The position numbers and the translations under genes were made by a program. Positions 18,905-28,468 of a stretch of DNA of 64,000 bases are shown here, in pieces; within the stretch, counting starts at the first letter, position 1, and every line of letters starts with the position of its first letter. Origin of the DNA: a bacterium (GTDB taxonomy: Bacteria > Elusimicrobiota > Elusimicrobia > Elusimicrobiales > UBA9959); the NCBI GenBank assembly GCA_021847485.1, contig JAJZRA010000001.1:1-64000 (forward strand), written 5' to 3'. Under the pieces are notes generated by a model. It saw nothing but the letters and a program-made list of their open reading frames with translations. It did not search any database and was not told where the DNA came from.

Positions 18905-20796
18905 TGGGAATACTATTCGGGATAAGAGGCTCCGAGGACATCAAGAAACTGGGCGTGCAGGCGCTGCCGCCGCTGGCCGCCGAGGTGCGCAAGCTCATCA
19001 TTGAGACCGTCAGCCGCAACGGCGGCCACCTGGCCTCCAGCCTGGGGGCCACGGACCTGATCCTGTCGCTGCACTACGTTTTCGACACGCCGAAGGACCG
19101 CATCGTCTTCGACACCGGCCACCAGGCCTACGCGCACAAGGTCCTGACCGGGCGCGCCGACAAGTTCCATACCATCCGCACGAAGGGCGGCCTCTCCGGC
19201 TTCCTGAAGCGCTACGAGTCCGAGTACGACTCCTTCGGCGCCGGCCACGCCTCCACGGCGCTGTCGGCCGCCGCCGGCATGGCCGCGGCCCGCGACCAGG
19301 CGGGCGAGAGCTACCGCGTGGTGGCCGTGGTCGCCGACGGCGCGATGACCGGCGGCATGGCCTGGGAGGCAATGCAGAACGTCGGCCAGCTCGGCACCGA
19401 CCTGCTCGTCGTCCTGAACGACAACCAGATGTTCATCTCGCAGCGGGTCGGCCGCCTCGGCAAGATCCTGACGCGCCTGCTGACGCTGGGCACGGTCCAG
19501 AGCGCCGAGCGCAAGGCCGAGCTGTTCCTCAACCGCTTCCAGTTCTGGGGCAAGAAGATCCTGCGCGTCGCCAAGCGCGCGAGGGTGCTGTTCTTCCCCG
19601 GCATGATCTTCGAGGAGATGGGGTTCACCTATTTCGGGCCGGTCGACGGCCACAACATCGAGGAACTCGTCGAGGTGCTGGGCCACGTCAAGAAGCTCAA
19701 GGGCCCGGTGCTGCTGCACGTGGTGACCAAGAAGGGCCGCGGCTACGAGCCCGCCGAGGACGCCCCCACGGATTTTCACGGCGCGCCCAAGTTCGACATC
19801 GAGACCGGCGAGGCCGTGAAGAAGGGCGCCGCCGGCGCCGCTTCCGCGCCCACGTTCACCTCGGTCTTCGGCAAGACGCTGGTGAAGCTGGCCCGCAAGG
19901 ACCCGAGGATCTGCGCGATCACCGCCGCGATGCCGGAGGGCACCGGGCTGGACCTTTTCCGCGATACCTTCCCCAAGCGCTATTACGACGTGGGCATCGC
20001 CGAGGAGCACGCGGTCACGTTCGCGGCCGGCCTCGCCGCCGACGGCATGAAGCCGGTGGCGGCCATCTACTCCTCCTTCATGCAGCGCTCCTTCGACCAG
20101 GTGCAGCACGACATCTCGCTGCAGAAGCTGCCGGTGGTCATAGCGATGGACCGCGCCGGCCTGGTGGGGGAGGACGGCCCCACGCACCACGGCGTCTTCG
20201 ATATGTCCATCTTCCGGACCCTGCCCGACGTGGTGGTCATGGCCCCGGCTGACGAGAACGAGCTGCAGCACATGCTGGCTACCTCCCTGGCGTGCGGGAA
20301 GCCGGTCCTGCTGCGCTATCCGCGCGGCAAGGGCTTCGGCGTGCCGATGGACGACGAGCCCGCCCCGCTGCCCGTGGGCAAGGGCCGCGTGCTCTCGCGG
20401 GGCAGGGACCTCAATTTCCTCGCCGTGGGCAACCGCGTGCACCCGGCCGTGAAGGCCGCCGAGCTGCTGAAGGCCCGCGGCATCGACGCCGGCGTGACCG
20501 ACATGCGCTTCGTCAAGCCGCTCGACGCGGCCCTCGTGACCGAGCTGGCCGCGGCCGGCCCCCTGGTGACGGTGGAGGACAACGCTCTCGCCGGCGGCTT
20601 CGGTTCGGCCGTGCTGGAGCATCTCAATTCCGCCGGCGTGCAGGCCCGAGTGCTGCGCCTCGGCATCCCCGACGCCTACGTGGAGCAGGGAAAGCCCGAC
20701 GAGCTGTACGCCGACCTCGGCCTGTCCCCGGAGGGGCTCGCCGACTCGGCCGACGCCTGGCTGGGCAGGGACCATCTGGTAAAGAACGCTAAATAG
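18904..20796 (+). CDS. dxs: 1-deoxy-D-xylulose-5-phosphate synthase
   Basis: DTGHQAYAHKVLTGR, GDGAMTGGMA-type TPP motif, DRAGLVGEDGPTHHG; adjacent to ispA. Confidence 0.96.
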   Translation: MGILFGIRGSEDIKKLGVQALPPLAAEVRKLIIETVSRNGGHLASSLGATDLILSLHYVFDTPKDRIVFDTGHQAYAHKVLTGRADKFHTIRTKGGLSGFLKRYESEYDSFGAGHASTALSAAAGMAAARDQAGESYRVVAVVADGAMTGGMAWEAMQNVGQLGTDLLVVLNDNQMFISQRVGRLGKILTRLLTLGTVQSAERKAELFLNRFQFWGKKILRVAKRARVLFFPGMIFEEMGFTYFGPVDGHNIEELVEVLGHVKKLKGPVLLHVVTKKGRGYEPAEDAPTDFHGAPKFDIETGEAVKKGAAGAASAPTFTSVFGKTLVKLARKDPRICAITAAMPEGTGLDLFRDTFPKRYYDVGIAEEHAVTFAAGLAADGMKPVAAIYSSFMQRSFDQVQHDISLQKLPVVIAMDRAGLVGEDGPTHHGVFDMSIFRTLPDVVVMAPADENELQHMLATSLACGKPVLLRYPRGKGFGVPMDDEPAPLPVGKGRVLSRGRDLNFLAVGNRVHPAVKAAELLKARGIDAGVTDMRFVKPLDAALVTELAAAGPLVTVEDNALAGGFGSAVLEHLNSAGVQARVLRLGIPDAYVEQGKPDELYADLGLSPEGLADSADAWLGRDHLVKNAK

Positions 20797-20811
20797 CAAC
20801 AGGAGTACAAC

Positions 20812-21669
20812 GTGAAAAAACCTAAAGTCAGCAAGGAAGTCCTCAGGCTCCGCCGTTCCAAAGCCTACCGGAAAGCCTACCTGGACCCCGAATTCCTCAG
20901 CAGCGACGAGATGCGGCCGGTGCGCCTGCAGCTCGAACTGCAGAAGCCGGAGATGACCCTGGCCGAGTACGGCGTGAAGTCCACCGTCGTGGTCTTCGGC
21001 AGCGCCCGGATCTGGGACGCGGCGCAGTCCGAGGAGCGCGTCAGGCAGGTGAAGGCCCTGCTGAAGAAGGACCCGAAGAACCCCGTCCTCCGCAACAAGC
21101 TGGCCTCGGTGGTCAGGCTGAAGAACTCCACGAAGTACTACGACGTGGCCCGCGACTTCGGCAGGCTGGTCTCGCAGAGCGAGGTGCTGCCCGGCCGCAA
21201 GCTCGTGGTCGTCACCGGCGGCGGCCCCGGCATCATGGAAGCCGCCAACCGCGGCGCCCACGAGGCCGGCGCGCACAGCATCGGCCTCAATATCACGCTG
21301 GAGATGGAACAGGGGCCCAACCCCTACGTCTCCCCGGAGTTCTGCTTCCGCTTCCACTACTTCGCCGTGCGCAAGATGCACTTCGTGATGCGCGCCAGGG
21401 CGCTCGTCGTCTGCCCCGGCGGTTTCGGCACGATGGACGAGCTCTTCGAGGTGCTGACCCTCGTGCAGACCGGCAAGAAGAGCCGCCTGCCGATAGTGCT
21501 CGTCGGCAAGAAGTACTGGACCGACGTGATGAACTTCCCGAACATGGCCAAGTGGGGCTATATCTCGAAGGAAGACCTCAAGCTGTTCCGCTACGCGGAG
21601 ACCGGCGAGGAGATCCTCGGGCACATCGAGGACTTCTACAGGAAATACCCGCTGGCTAACGGCAAATGA
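20812..21669 (+). CDS. LOG family protein
   Basis: VFGSARIWD, VVTGGGPGIMEAANRGAHEAG, CPGGFGTMDELFEVLTLVQTGK. Confidence 0.88.
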   Translation: MKKPKVSKEVLRLRRSKAYRKAYLDPEFLSSDEMRPVRLQLELQKPEMTLAEYGVKSTVVVFGSARIWDAAQSEERVRQVKALLKKDPKNPVLRNKLASVVRLKNSTKYYDVARDFGRLVSQSEVLPGRKLVVVTGGGPGIMEAANRGAHEAGAHSIGLNITLEMEQGPNPYVSPEFCFRFHYFAVRKMHFVMRARALVVCPGGFGTMDELFEVLTLVQTGKKSRLPIVLVGKKYWTDVMNFPNMAKWGYISKEDLKLFRYAETGEEILGHIEDFYRKYPLANGK

Positions 21670-22892
21670 GCCGCGCGGGGGGGGCGGCGGCCTGGGGCCT
21701 GGCGGTCTTGACCGCCGGCGCCGCCCTGGCCGCCGCCGCTCTCGTGGCCCTCTACCCGCCTCCCGCTACCTTCTCCCTGATCTATCCTCCGGCCAGCCCG
21801 CACGTGCGGGACGGCCGTTTCGCCGGGCCCGCCTGCAACGGCGTGCAGTGCCGGCTGTGCCCTTACGAGTGCTTCCTGCCCGAAGGCGCCCGCGGCCGCT
21901 GCCGCGTGCGCATGAACTGCGGGGGCCGCATAAAGACGCTGGTCTACGGCCAGCCGGCCGCCGTCCACGTCGACCCGATCGAGAAGAAGCCGGTCTACCA
22001 CATGTACCCGGGCAGCCTCGTCTACTCGCTGGCCACCGCGGGGTGCAACCTCTCGTGCAAGGGCTGCCAGAACTGGGAGATCTCGCAGATCTACCCGGAA
22101 CAGGCCCCCGCGCGCCTGGCCGTGCCGTCGTCGCTGCTGTTCCGGGCGGACCCCGGCGGCCGCGCGTTCGGCGAGCTGGCCGTCTCCGAGGTCTCCTCGC
22201 TGCCGCCGGAGAAAGTGGTAGAGTACGCGCTGGCCACCCGCTGCCGCTCCGTGGCGTACACCTATTCCGAGCCGACCGTCTTCTACGAGTACATGTACGA
22301 CACCGCCGCGCTGGCCAGGAAGAACGGCCTGCGCAACGTGATGGTCAGCGCCGGTTTCATCAACCCGGAGCCGCTCGAGCGGCTGCTGCCGCTGATGGAC
22401 GTGGTGAAGATAGACCTGAAGGGCTTCAGCGGCAAGTTCTACCGGGCCTATACCGGCGGCCGCCTGGAGCCGGTCAAGCGCACGCTGCTGGAGCTCAAGA
22501 AGAAGGGCGCCCTCGTCGAGGTGGTGAACCTGGTGGTGCCCGGCCTCAACGACGCCCCGGCGGACATCGACGCGCTGACGACGTGGGTGCGCGACGCGCT
22601 CGGGCCCGACACCCCGCTCTTCTTCACGCGCTTCACGCCCGCCTACCTGGCTGGCGACCTGCCGCCCACGCCGGTCGCCACGCTGGACCGGGCGCGGGAG
22701 ACGGCGATGAAGAAAGGGCTGCGGTACGTCTACGTCGGCAACGTGCCGGGCGACCCGGGCGAGAACACCTACTGCCCCAAGTGCGGCAGGGTGCTGGTCC
22801 GGCGCTACGGCTACGCCGTGCTCGAGGACAGGCTGACCGCGACCGGCGGCCGCTGCCCGTGGGACGGCACTAAGATACCCGGTATCTGGTAG
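21666..22892 (+). CDS. AmmeMemoRadiSam system radical SAM enzyme, membrane-anchored form
   Basis: N-terminal TM segment; ATAGCNLSCKGCQNWEISQ (CxxxCxxC); N- and C-terminal Cys clusters; ATGA overlap with upstream gene. Confidence 0.9.
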   Translation: MSRAGGAAAWGLAVLTAGAALAAAALVALYPPPATFSLIYPPASPHVRDGRFAGPACNGVQCRLCPYECFLPEGARGRCRVRMNCGGRIKTLVYGQPAAVHVDPIEKKPVYHMYPGSLVYSLATAGCNLSCKGCQNWEISQIYPEQAPARLAVPSSLLFRADPGGRAFGELAVSEVSSLPPEKVVEYALATRCRSVAYTYSEPTVFYEYMYDTAALARKNGLRNVMVSAGFINPEPLERLLPLMDVVKIDLKGFSGKFYRAYTGGRLEPVKRTLLELKKKGALVEVVNLVVPGLNDAPADIDALTTWVRDALGPDTPLFFTRFTPAYLAGDLPPTPVATLDRARETAMKKGLRYVYVGNVPGDPGENTYCPKCGRVLVRRYGYAVLEDRLTATGGRCPWDGTKIPGIW

Positions 22893-22900
22893 GGGGGGAC

Positions 22901-24355
22901 ATGCATAAACTCATATTCTGCTGCGCGCTGCTGGCGGCCGCGCCTTGCGCCGCGCGCGAGCCGGCCGTGGCCGGGCAGTTCTACCCGGCGGACCCGGCCG
23001 AGCTGGCCGGGACCGTCGACGCCTACCTGGCCGCCGCCGCCACGGGCTACGCCCCGGCGGCGGACGTCGTCGCGGCGGTCAGCCCGCACGCCGGCTATGA
23101 GTTCTCCGGCCGGCTGGCGGCGCTGGCCGTCAGGAACGTGGCCGACTCCTACGACACCGTCGTCGTGCTGGCTACCGGCCATACCGAGGCCGTGAAAGGG
23201 GCCGCGTTGCTGGCCTCCGACGATTATTCCACGCCGCTCGGCAGGGTGCCCACCGACCGCGCGCTCGCCGCGGCGCTGCTGAAGGCGAGCCCGCTCTTCG
23301 AGGACCGCCCGTCGGCGCACGCGCGCGAGCACGCCGTCGAGGTGCAGCTGCCGTTCCTGCAGCGCCGGCTGAAGAAGCCGTTCAAGCTGCTGGCCGCCGT
23401 GCTGAACACTGACGACCGGGCCGCGCTGAAGAAGATCGGGGCGGCGCTCGCCGCCGCGCTGCGCGGCCGCAAGGCGCTGATCCTGGTGTCCACCGACTTT
23501 TCCCATTACCCGCCCCACTCCGTCGCGGCCCCCGCGGACGGGGCGATGGCCCTGGCCGCGGAGTCCATGGACCCGGCGCTGGTCGCCGCCACGTCGCGCG
23601 TGCTGCTGGCCGCCGGGGCGCCGGGCCTCGAGACCTGCGCCTGCGGCGAGGCCGCCCTCGAGGCGGGGATGGAGGCCGCGCGCCTGCTCGGCGCGAAGTC
23701 CTTTTCCGTCCTCAAGACGGCGGATTCCTATTCCGAGGCCCCGGCCCTCTCCGGTCCGGACAGGGTGGTGGGCTATATCGCCGGGCTCTTCCTGAAGACG
23801 GGGACGCCGCCGTCCCTGGCGCTGGATAAAGGCCAGAAGGCCTTCCTGCTGGCCGAGGCGCGGCGCACCGTCGCCGCCGCGCTCTCCGGGAAGAAGCCCG
23901 CCGCCGGCCTGGCCGCGGACCCGCGCCTGGACCTGCCTGGCGCGGCCTTCGTCACGCTGACCATAGGCGGCGCGCTGCGCGGCTGCGTCGGCACGGTGGA
24001 GCCGGTCATGACGCTGGCGGACGCCGTGCGTTACGGCGCCTATTCCGCGGCCTTCCGCGACGGGCGCTTCCGGCCGCTGACCGCGGCCGAGCTGCCTAAG
24101 GTGAAGATGGAAGTGTCGGTGCTGTCCCGTCTGAAGCCGTCATCGGCCGCGGCACTTAAGCCCGGCCGCGACGGGGCCGTGGTGGAGAAGGGCGGCCGGT
24201 CCGGCCTCTTCCTGCCTCAGGTCTGGGAACAGTTGCCGGACAGGAAGGAGTTCCTCGGCGAGCTTTGCGAACAGAAGGCCGGCCTCCCGCGCGACTGCTG
24301 GAAGGACCCGGCGGTGAAGATCTACTCCTTTACGGTAGACGCTTTCTCGGAGTGA
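22901..24355 (+). CDS. Exported Memo-AMMECR1 fusion (AmmeMemoRadiSam proteins B and A)
   Basis: Signal peptide; REPAVAGQFYPADP, SPHAGYEFSG, STDFSHYPPH (Memo); FVTLTIGGALRGCVGTVEP (AMMECR1). Confidence 0.9.
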   Translation: MHKLIFCCALLAAAPCAAREPAVAGQFYPADPAELAGTVDAYLAAAATGYAPAADVVAAVSPHAGYEFSGRLAALAVRNVADSYDTVVVLATGHTEAVKGAALLASDDYSTPLGRVPTDRALAAALLKASPLFEDRPSAHAREHAVEVQLPFLQRRLKKPFKLLAAVLNTDDRAALKKIGAALAAALRGRKALILVSTDFSHYPPHSVAAPADGAMALAAESMDPALVAATSRVLLAAGAPGLETCACGEAALEAGMEAARLLGAKSFSVLKTADSYSEAPALSGPDRVVGYIAGLFLKTGTPPSLALDKGQKAFLLAEARRTVAAALSGKKPAAGLAADPRLDLPGAAFVTLTIGGALRGCVGTVEPVMTLADAVRYGAYSAAFRDGRFRPLTAAELPKVKMEVSVLSRLKPSSAAALKPGRDGAVVEKGGRSGLFLPQVWEQLPDRKEFLGELCEQKAGLPRDCWKDPAVKIYSFTVDAFSE

Positions 24356-26370
24356 CGCCGGGCCAGCAGGCCGCCCGCCAGGGCGGCGGCCGCGGCGGCG
24401 CAGAAGATATAGAACGAGCCGCGGATGCCCGCCAGCGGTACGCTGAATGCGGCCGCGGCGAGCCCCCCGGCGGCCCCGCCGGCCAGGTCCCAGGCGTAGA
24501 CGTCCCGGCCCGCGGACCCCGCCGCCGCCGCGAAGAAGGCGCCGGACGCGCCCCCGCCGAGGAGGATCAGCGTCCTGGCGCTCCAGGGCGCCAGTGCGGC
24601 CTGCGGGTGCAGGCCGGCGCAGAGAGCCAGCGCCGCCGCCGCGCTCTCGGCTAAAAAGACCGTCCTCGGCGAGCGGCCGCGGCCGGCGGCCGCCCCGGCG
24701 GCCGCCCCGGCCATGAAGAGCGCGAACATCGCGCCCAGTTCCGGGCTCAGCCTGCCCGTGCCGGACTGGAAGGCCAGCAGGACCGTCGTCTCGAACCCCA
24801 GCGCCCAGAACCCCACCAGGAAAGCCTCTCCGGTGCGCTCTTCCTCGGAGAAGCGCAGCTTCCCGGCCAGCGAGCGGCCGGCGAAAGCGGCCGCCCCGGC
24901 CAGCGCCGCGAGCCCCAGCAGCGCGCCCGGAGACATGACCATGGACAGCCACGCCCGCCAGAAGTTGAAATAGGAGAGCGGGTCCAGGTCGGTGTTGAGC
25001 GGAGGGTCCTTGACCTTGGCTATCTCGCCGGCGGCCCAGGCCCGCCGGTAAGGGTCCAGGATGAAGGGCAGGGCGGAAGGCACGACGAACCTGGAATGGA
25101 TCTTGCGCCGCGCGTAGGCCGCCGCCAGCGCGGCCGGGTCCAGGTTCAGCTGTCCGCGGGAGGCCAGGACCGTCAGCCGGGCTCCGGGCAGGAGCTCCAC
25201 GTGGGGGAAGACGGCGCGCGCGGAGGCCAGCACGCAGGCGGCGGCGTAGGCCTGGCTCGGCGGCACGTAGTTCTCCGCGAAAGGCAGCTGGAAGACCAGC
25301 GCGCCGCCCGGCTCCAGCAGGGCCGCGGCCTTCCTGAAATACTCCACCGTGTAGAACCGGTTCTGAGCGGCGTTCTCCGGCGGCCCTCCGGCGTTGAAGA
25401 CCGCGGCGTAGCGGCCGTCCCGGCCGGCGAGAGCGCGCGGGTCGGCGCGCAGCTCCGTGAAAGAGCCGCTCTTCGCGCCGGCCAACCGCGCGAGGGCCGC
25501 CGCCTTGAACGCGTCGGGCTCGGCGATCTCGGCCGCGGCGGGGGAATGTTTTAGGACCTCCGCCAGCGCGAACCACGCGCCGCCGCCGTGGAGCAGCACC
25601 GGGCCCGGCCGCTTCAGCGCGAGCAGCGGCACGTGCACCAGCTCCTCGGGGGCCGGGTCGTCGGGCGCGTGCAGCGGCCTGCCGTCCTCGTAGACGGAGC
25701 CGTCCGCCGTCACGGAGAGACGGGAACCCTCGGTCTGGACCGTGCCGACGGGCGGCGGGGCGGGCGGCTTGAGCGTCCACAGCCGCGGGGCCGCGGCAGC
25801 CGCCGCGCCCAGGACCAGGACCGCGAAGCCGGCCGCCGCCGCCTTGCGGGGCGAGCGCGGCCGCAGGGCGGCCCAGGCCGCCGCCAGCGCCAGCGCCGGT
25901 ATTGCCAGCACCAGCACCGGCTCCACGCCGGGAAAAAGATGGTAATAGAGGACCGTGAAAGCGCCCGCCGCCGCGGACCCGGCGGCCTCGGCCGCGTAGA
26001 ACGCCGCCGGCCTGCCGCCGAGCGCCAGGCCTGCGGCGAAGCCGTTCGCGAGCGCGGCGGGCAGGCAGAGCAGGGCCGGGCCGGCCAGCATGGCGGCAAG
26101 CCCCGGCTGGTAGAGGGCGGGCAGCGCGCCGGGTACCAGGCGCACGGCGAGAACGTTGAGCGGCGCGGCGAGGGCGAAGAGCAGCGCCGCCCCGGCGAAG
26201 CCCCGCTCGCCGCCGCGCGCCAGCCGGGCCCCGGCGCCGGTCCAGACCAGCCAGGCCGCCAGCGCCGCGGCCAGCGAGAGCTCGTGCGCCGCGAAGACCT
26301 GCGAGATCTCCCGCAGCAGCAGCGTCTGGGCCAGCAGCGAGGCCAGGCCGAAGAGTAGGAAGAGCGCCAT
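24322..26370 (-). CDS. Multi-TM protein with central spermidine synthase-like domain
   Basis: TM segments on both sides of HVPLLALKRPGPVLLHGGGAWFALAEVLKH and YTVEYFRKAAALLEPGGALVFQLPF; start at MALFLLFGL (26370). Confidence 0.75.
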   Translation of the reverse strand: MALFLLFGLASLLAQTLLLREISQVFAAHELSLAAALAAWLVWTGAGARLARGGERGFAGAALLFALAAPLNVLAVRLVPGALPALYQPGLAAMLAGPALLCLPAALANGFAAGLALGGRPAAFYAAEAAGSAAAGAFTVLYYHLFPGVEPVLVLAIPALALAAAWAALRPRSPRKAAAAGFAVLVLGAAAAAAPRLWTLKPPAPPPVGTVQTEGSRLSVTADGSVYEDGRPLHAPDDPAPEELVHVPLLALKRPGPVLLHGGGAWFALAEVLKHSPAAAEIAEPDAFKAAALARLAGAKSGSFTELRADPRALAGRDGRYAAVFNAGGPPENAAQNRFYTVEYFRKAAALLEPGGALVFQLPFAENYVPPSQAYAAACVLASARAVFPHVELLPGARLTVLASRGQLNLDPAALAAAYARRKIHSRFVVPSALPFILDPYRRAWAAGEIAKVKDPPLNTDLDPLSYFNFWRAWLSMVMSPGALLGLAALAGAAAFAGRSLAGKLRFSEEERTGEAFLVGFWALGFETTVLLAFQSGTGRLSPELGAMFALFMAGAAAGAAAGRGRSPRTVFLAESAAAALALCAGLHPQAALAPWSARTLILLGGGASGAFFAAAAGSAGRDVYAWDLAGGAAGGLAAAAFSVPLAGIRGSFYIFCAAAAAALAGGLLARRHSEKASTVKE

Positions 26371-26392
26371 CGATTTTATATCATAATATACC

Positions 26393-27523
26393 ATGACCGG
26401 CACGGGCAACGTCAGGGGGAGAACTGTCGGGGCGGGCGTCTTCGGGGCGCTCCTCTTCCTGCCGGTCTTTTTCCTTTCCTCGCGCATAGCCGCGGCCGGT
26501 CCCGGCGCCCGCTACGCGCTGCCCTGGGCGCTCTTCGCCGCCGGCATCGGCGCGGCCATCGTTTACACCGGCAGGGTCTCCTTTTTCCGGCGTATATTCT
26601 TTTCGGTCTCCGCGCTGGCCTTCCTGGTCCACTTCAAGCTGGGGATGCTCTACAAGGTTTTCAACGTCACCTGCTCCAAGGACGCCCCTTTCTGCCATAT
26701 AGCGATGGCGCCCTACTTTACCGGCTACCTCTACCAGCAGTATCTCGCCTTCATGAGCGGCGGCTGGAAGCTGTGGGGGCCGCTGACGCTGGGCGCGGCG
26801 TGGCTCTTCGTGACGCTGGCGATAGGCAGGGGCTGGTGCTCCTGGGCCTGTTTCTACGGCGGGATAGACGACGGCCTGCGCGCGCTGCCGCGCCGCGCCC
26901 TGCTGAAGCCCGGCGCCTGGGCCGCCAGGTTCAGGGACCTGCCCGCCGCGCTGCTGGTCTTCCTGCTGCTGGCCTCCTTCGCCTATATGCTGCCGGTCTA
27001 CTGTCTGTGGCTCTGCCCGTTCAAGCTGACGGGGGAGTTCCTGGACGCCGAGCGCTCGACGAGGGCGCTGCAGTACGGCCTGATGGGCCTGGCGCTGGCG
27101 GCGCTGACGCTCGGGCCGCTGCTCACCAAGAAGCGCGTCTTCTGCTCCTACCTGTGCCCGTTCGCCGCCTGGCAGGCCTTCTGGGGGCGGATCAACCCTT
27201 TCCGCGTGACGCCGGCCGAGGCCTGTTCCGGCTGCGGCGCCTGCGCGCGCGTCTGCCCTATGTCGGCCATAAAGAGCGGGCCGGGAGGCAGGGCCGAGGT
27301 CCTCGCCTACTGCAACCTCTGCGGCGAATGCGTGGAAGCCTGCCCCGCCGGAGGCTTGCGCTATACCCTCTTCGGGCTGGAGCTCCCCGGCGGCGGCGCC
27401 CTGGCCGGTTTCCTGACCGCGCAGAATTTTTACGTGTACTCGGCCCTGACGCTGGGGGCCGTATTCTCTTCGTTGTGGGCGCCGGCAGCGCTGAAGGACG
27501 TGATCGGCGCGCTGGCCCGCTAA
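26393..27523 (+). CDS. NapH/NosR-like 4Fe-4S membrane protein
   Basis: CSGCGACARVCP and CNLCGECVEACP clusters; TM segments; CSWACFYGG and CSYLCPF motifs. Confidence 0.85.
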   Translation: MTGTGNVRGRTVGAGVFGALLFLPVFFLSSRIAAAGPGARYALPWALFAAGIGAAIVYTGRVSFFRRIFFSVSALAFLVHFKLGMLYKVFNVTCSKDAPFCHIAMAPYFTGYLYQQYLAFMSGGWKLWGPLTLGAAWLFVTLAIGRGWCSWACFYGGIDDGLRALPRRALLKPGAWAARFRDLPAALLVFLLLASFAYMLPVYCLWLCPFKLTGEFLDAERSTRALQYGLMGLALAALTLGPLLTKKRVFCSYLCPFAAWQAFWGRINPFRVTPAEACSGCGACARVCPMSAIKSGPGGRAEVLAYCNLCGECVEACPAGGLRYTLFGLELPGGGALAGFLTAQNFYVYSALTLGAVFSSLWAPAALKDVIGALAR

Positions 27524-27535
27524 AAGGATGGAAGA

Positions 27536-27730
27536 ATGAAAGACGGGAAATGGCTGGAACCGCGCTACACTAGCAAGGAGATCTTCGAGAAGGATTACTC
27601 CAAGCTTGACCTCTCCGGAATGGAAGTGAGGTGCCCGGGCTGCAAGGACGGGGTCGCGCTCAACCATAAGAACAACTTCGGCAAGAACGCCGGCTGGTGC
27701 AAGCGCTGCAACCGGGCCGTCAACATCTAG
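27536..27730 (+). CDS. Small zinc-ribbon protein (64 aa)
   Basis: CPGC..CKRC pairs; short intergenic distance to both neighbours. Confidence 0.65.
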   Translation: MKDGKWLEPRYTSKEIFEKDYSKLDLSGMEVRCPGCKDGVALNHKNNFGKNAGWCKRCNRAVNI

Positions 27731-27748
27731 CGCCGTCAGCGGTCCGAG

Positions 27749-28366
27749 ATGCCGGCACTTTTCGCCGAAGGCTTCCTGCTGGGGCTTTCCACCGGCTTCT
27801 ACTGCCTCGCCTCCTGCCTGCCGCTGCTGGCGCCGTACATGCTGGCCGAGGGCGGCGGGACCTGGAAGCCCAACCTCCTGATCTTCCTGCGTTTCGCGGG
27901 CGGCCGCCTGGCCGCCTACGCGCTCTTCGCGCTGCTGGCCACGCTGGCGGGCCGGGCCGGCCGGTACGCGCTGCCCGGCTGGGCGGTGCCCGCCTCGCTG
28001 CTGGCCTGCGGCCTGCTGATGACGGCCCTGGCCCTGCTGCGGACGGCCGGCGGGGGGAAGGCTCTCTGCGCTCTCGAGCGCGGGCTTTCCCCGGCCCTCA
28101 AGAGGCTGCCGCTGGCTATGGGCTTCGCCACCGGAATTAACATCTGCCCGCCTTTCGCCGCCGGCTTTCTTAGGCTGGTCGGGCTGGCCGACCTGCCGAA
28201 GGGCTTCGCTTACTTCGGCGGCTTCTTCGTTTCCACTACCCTTTTCCTGACCCCGGTCCTGCTGGGGACCCCCTGGCTGGGCCGGCGCGCCAACGAGATC
28301 GGGCGCCTCACCCTGCTGGTGGCCGGCCTCTGGTTCTGCCTGCTCGGGCTTAAAGGTCTTATTTGA
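27749..28366 (+). CDS. SafE/UreH-like (DsbD-type) membrane protein
   Basis: Multiple TM segments; YCLASCLPLLAPY and GINICPPFAAGF cysteine motifs. Confidence 0.78.
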   Translation: MPALFAEGFLLGLSTGFYCLASCLPLLAPYMLAEGGGTWKPNLLIFLRFAGGRLAAYALFALLATLAGRAGRYALPGWAVPASLLACGLLMTALALLRTAGGGKALCALERGLSPALKRLPLAMGFATGINICPPFAAGFLRLVGLADLPKGFAYFGGFFVSTTLFLTPVLLGTPWLGRRANEIGRLTLLVAGLWFCLLGLKGLI

Positions 28367-28385
28367 CATTCGTCATAGGTCCTAG

Positions 28386-28414
28386 GGCCTATATCCATAT
28401 AGGCCTTTTGGCCT
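28386..28414. repeat. Overlapping alternative hairpins
   Basis: GGCCTATAT-CC-ATATAGGCC and AGGCC-TTTT-GGCCT share the AGGCC arm. Confidence 0.6.
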
Positions 28415-28443
28415 TGCCGGGTTTTACCTTTCGGGCCTATAAT
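28414..28443 (+). promoter_or_regulatory. Putative sigma70-type promoter upstream of M14 peptidase
   Basis: TTGCCG - 18 nt - TATAAT. Confidence 0.5.
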
Positions 28444-28452
28444 TAATAAGTA

Positions 28453-28468
28453 GTTGATTATAGTCAAC
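28453..28468. promoter_or_regulatory. Operator-like near-palindrome
   Basis: GTTGATTATAGTCAAC, one mismatched position pair, just downstream of the putative -10 and 13 nt before the start codon. Confidence 0.45.

Noticed and set aside
18913-21624. 903-aa minus-strand ORF opposite dxs and the LOG gene
   Set aside because: Spans two real genes in antisense with biased composition; shadow ORF.
24322-24355. 34-bp convergent CDS overlap as a regulatory antisense device
   Set aside because: Short tail-to-tail overlaps are common in compact genomes; no supporting signal.
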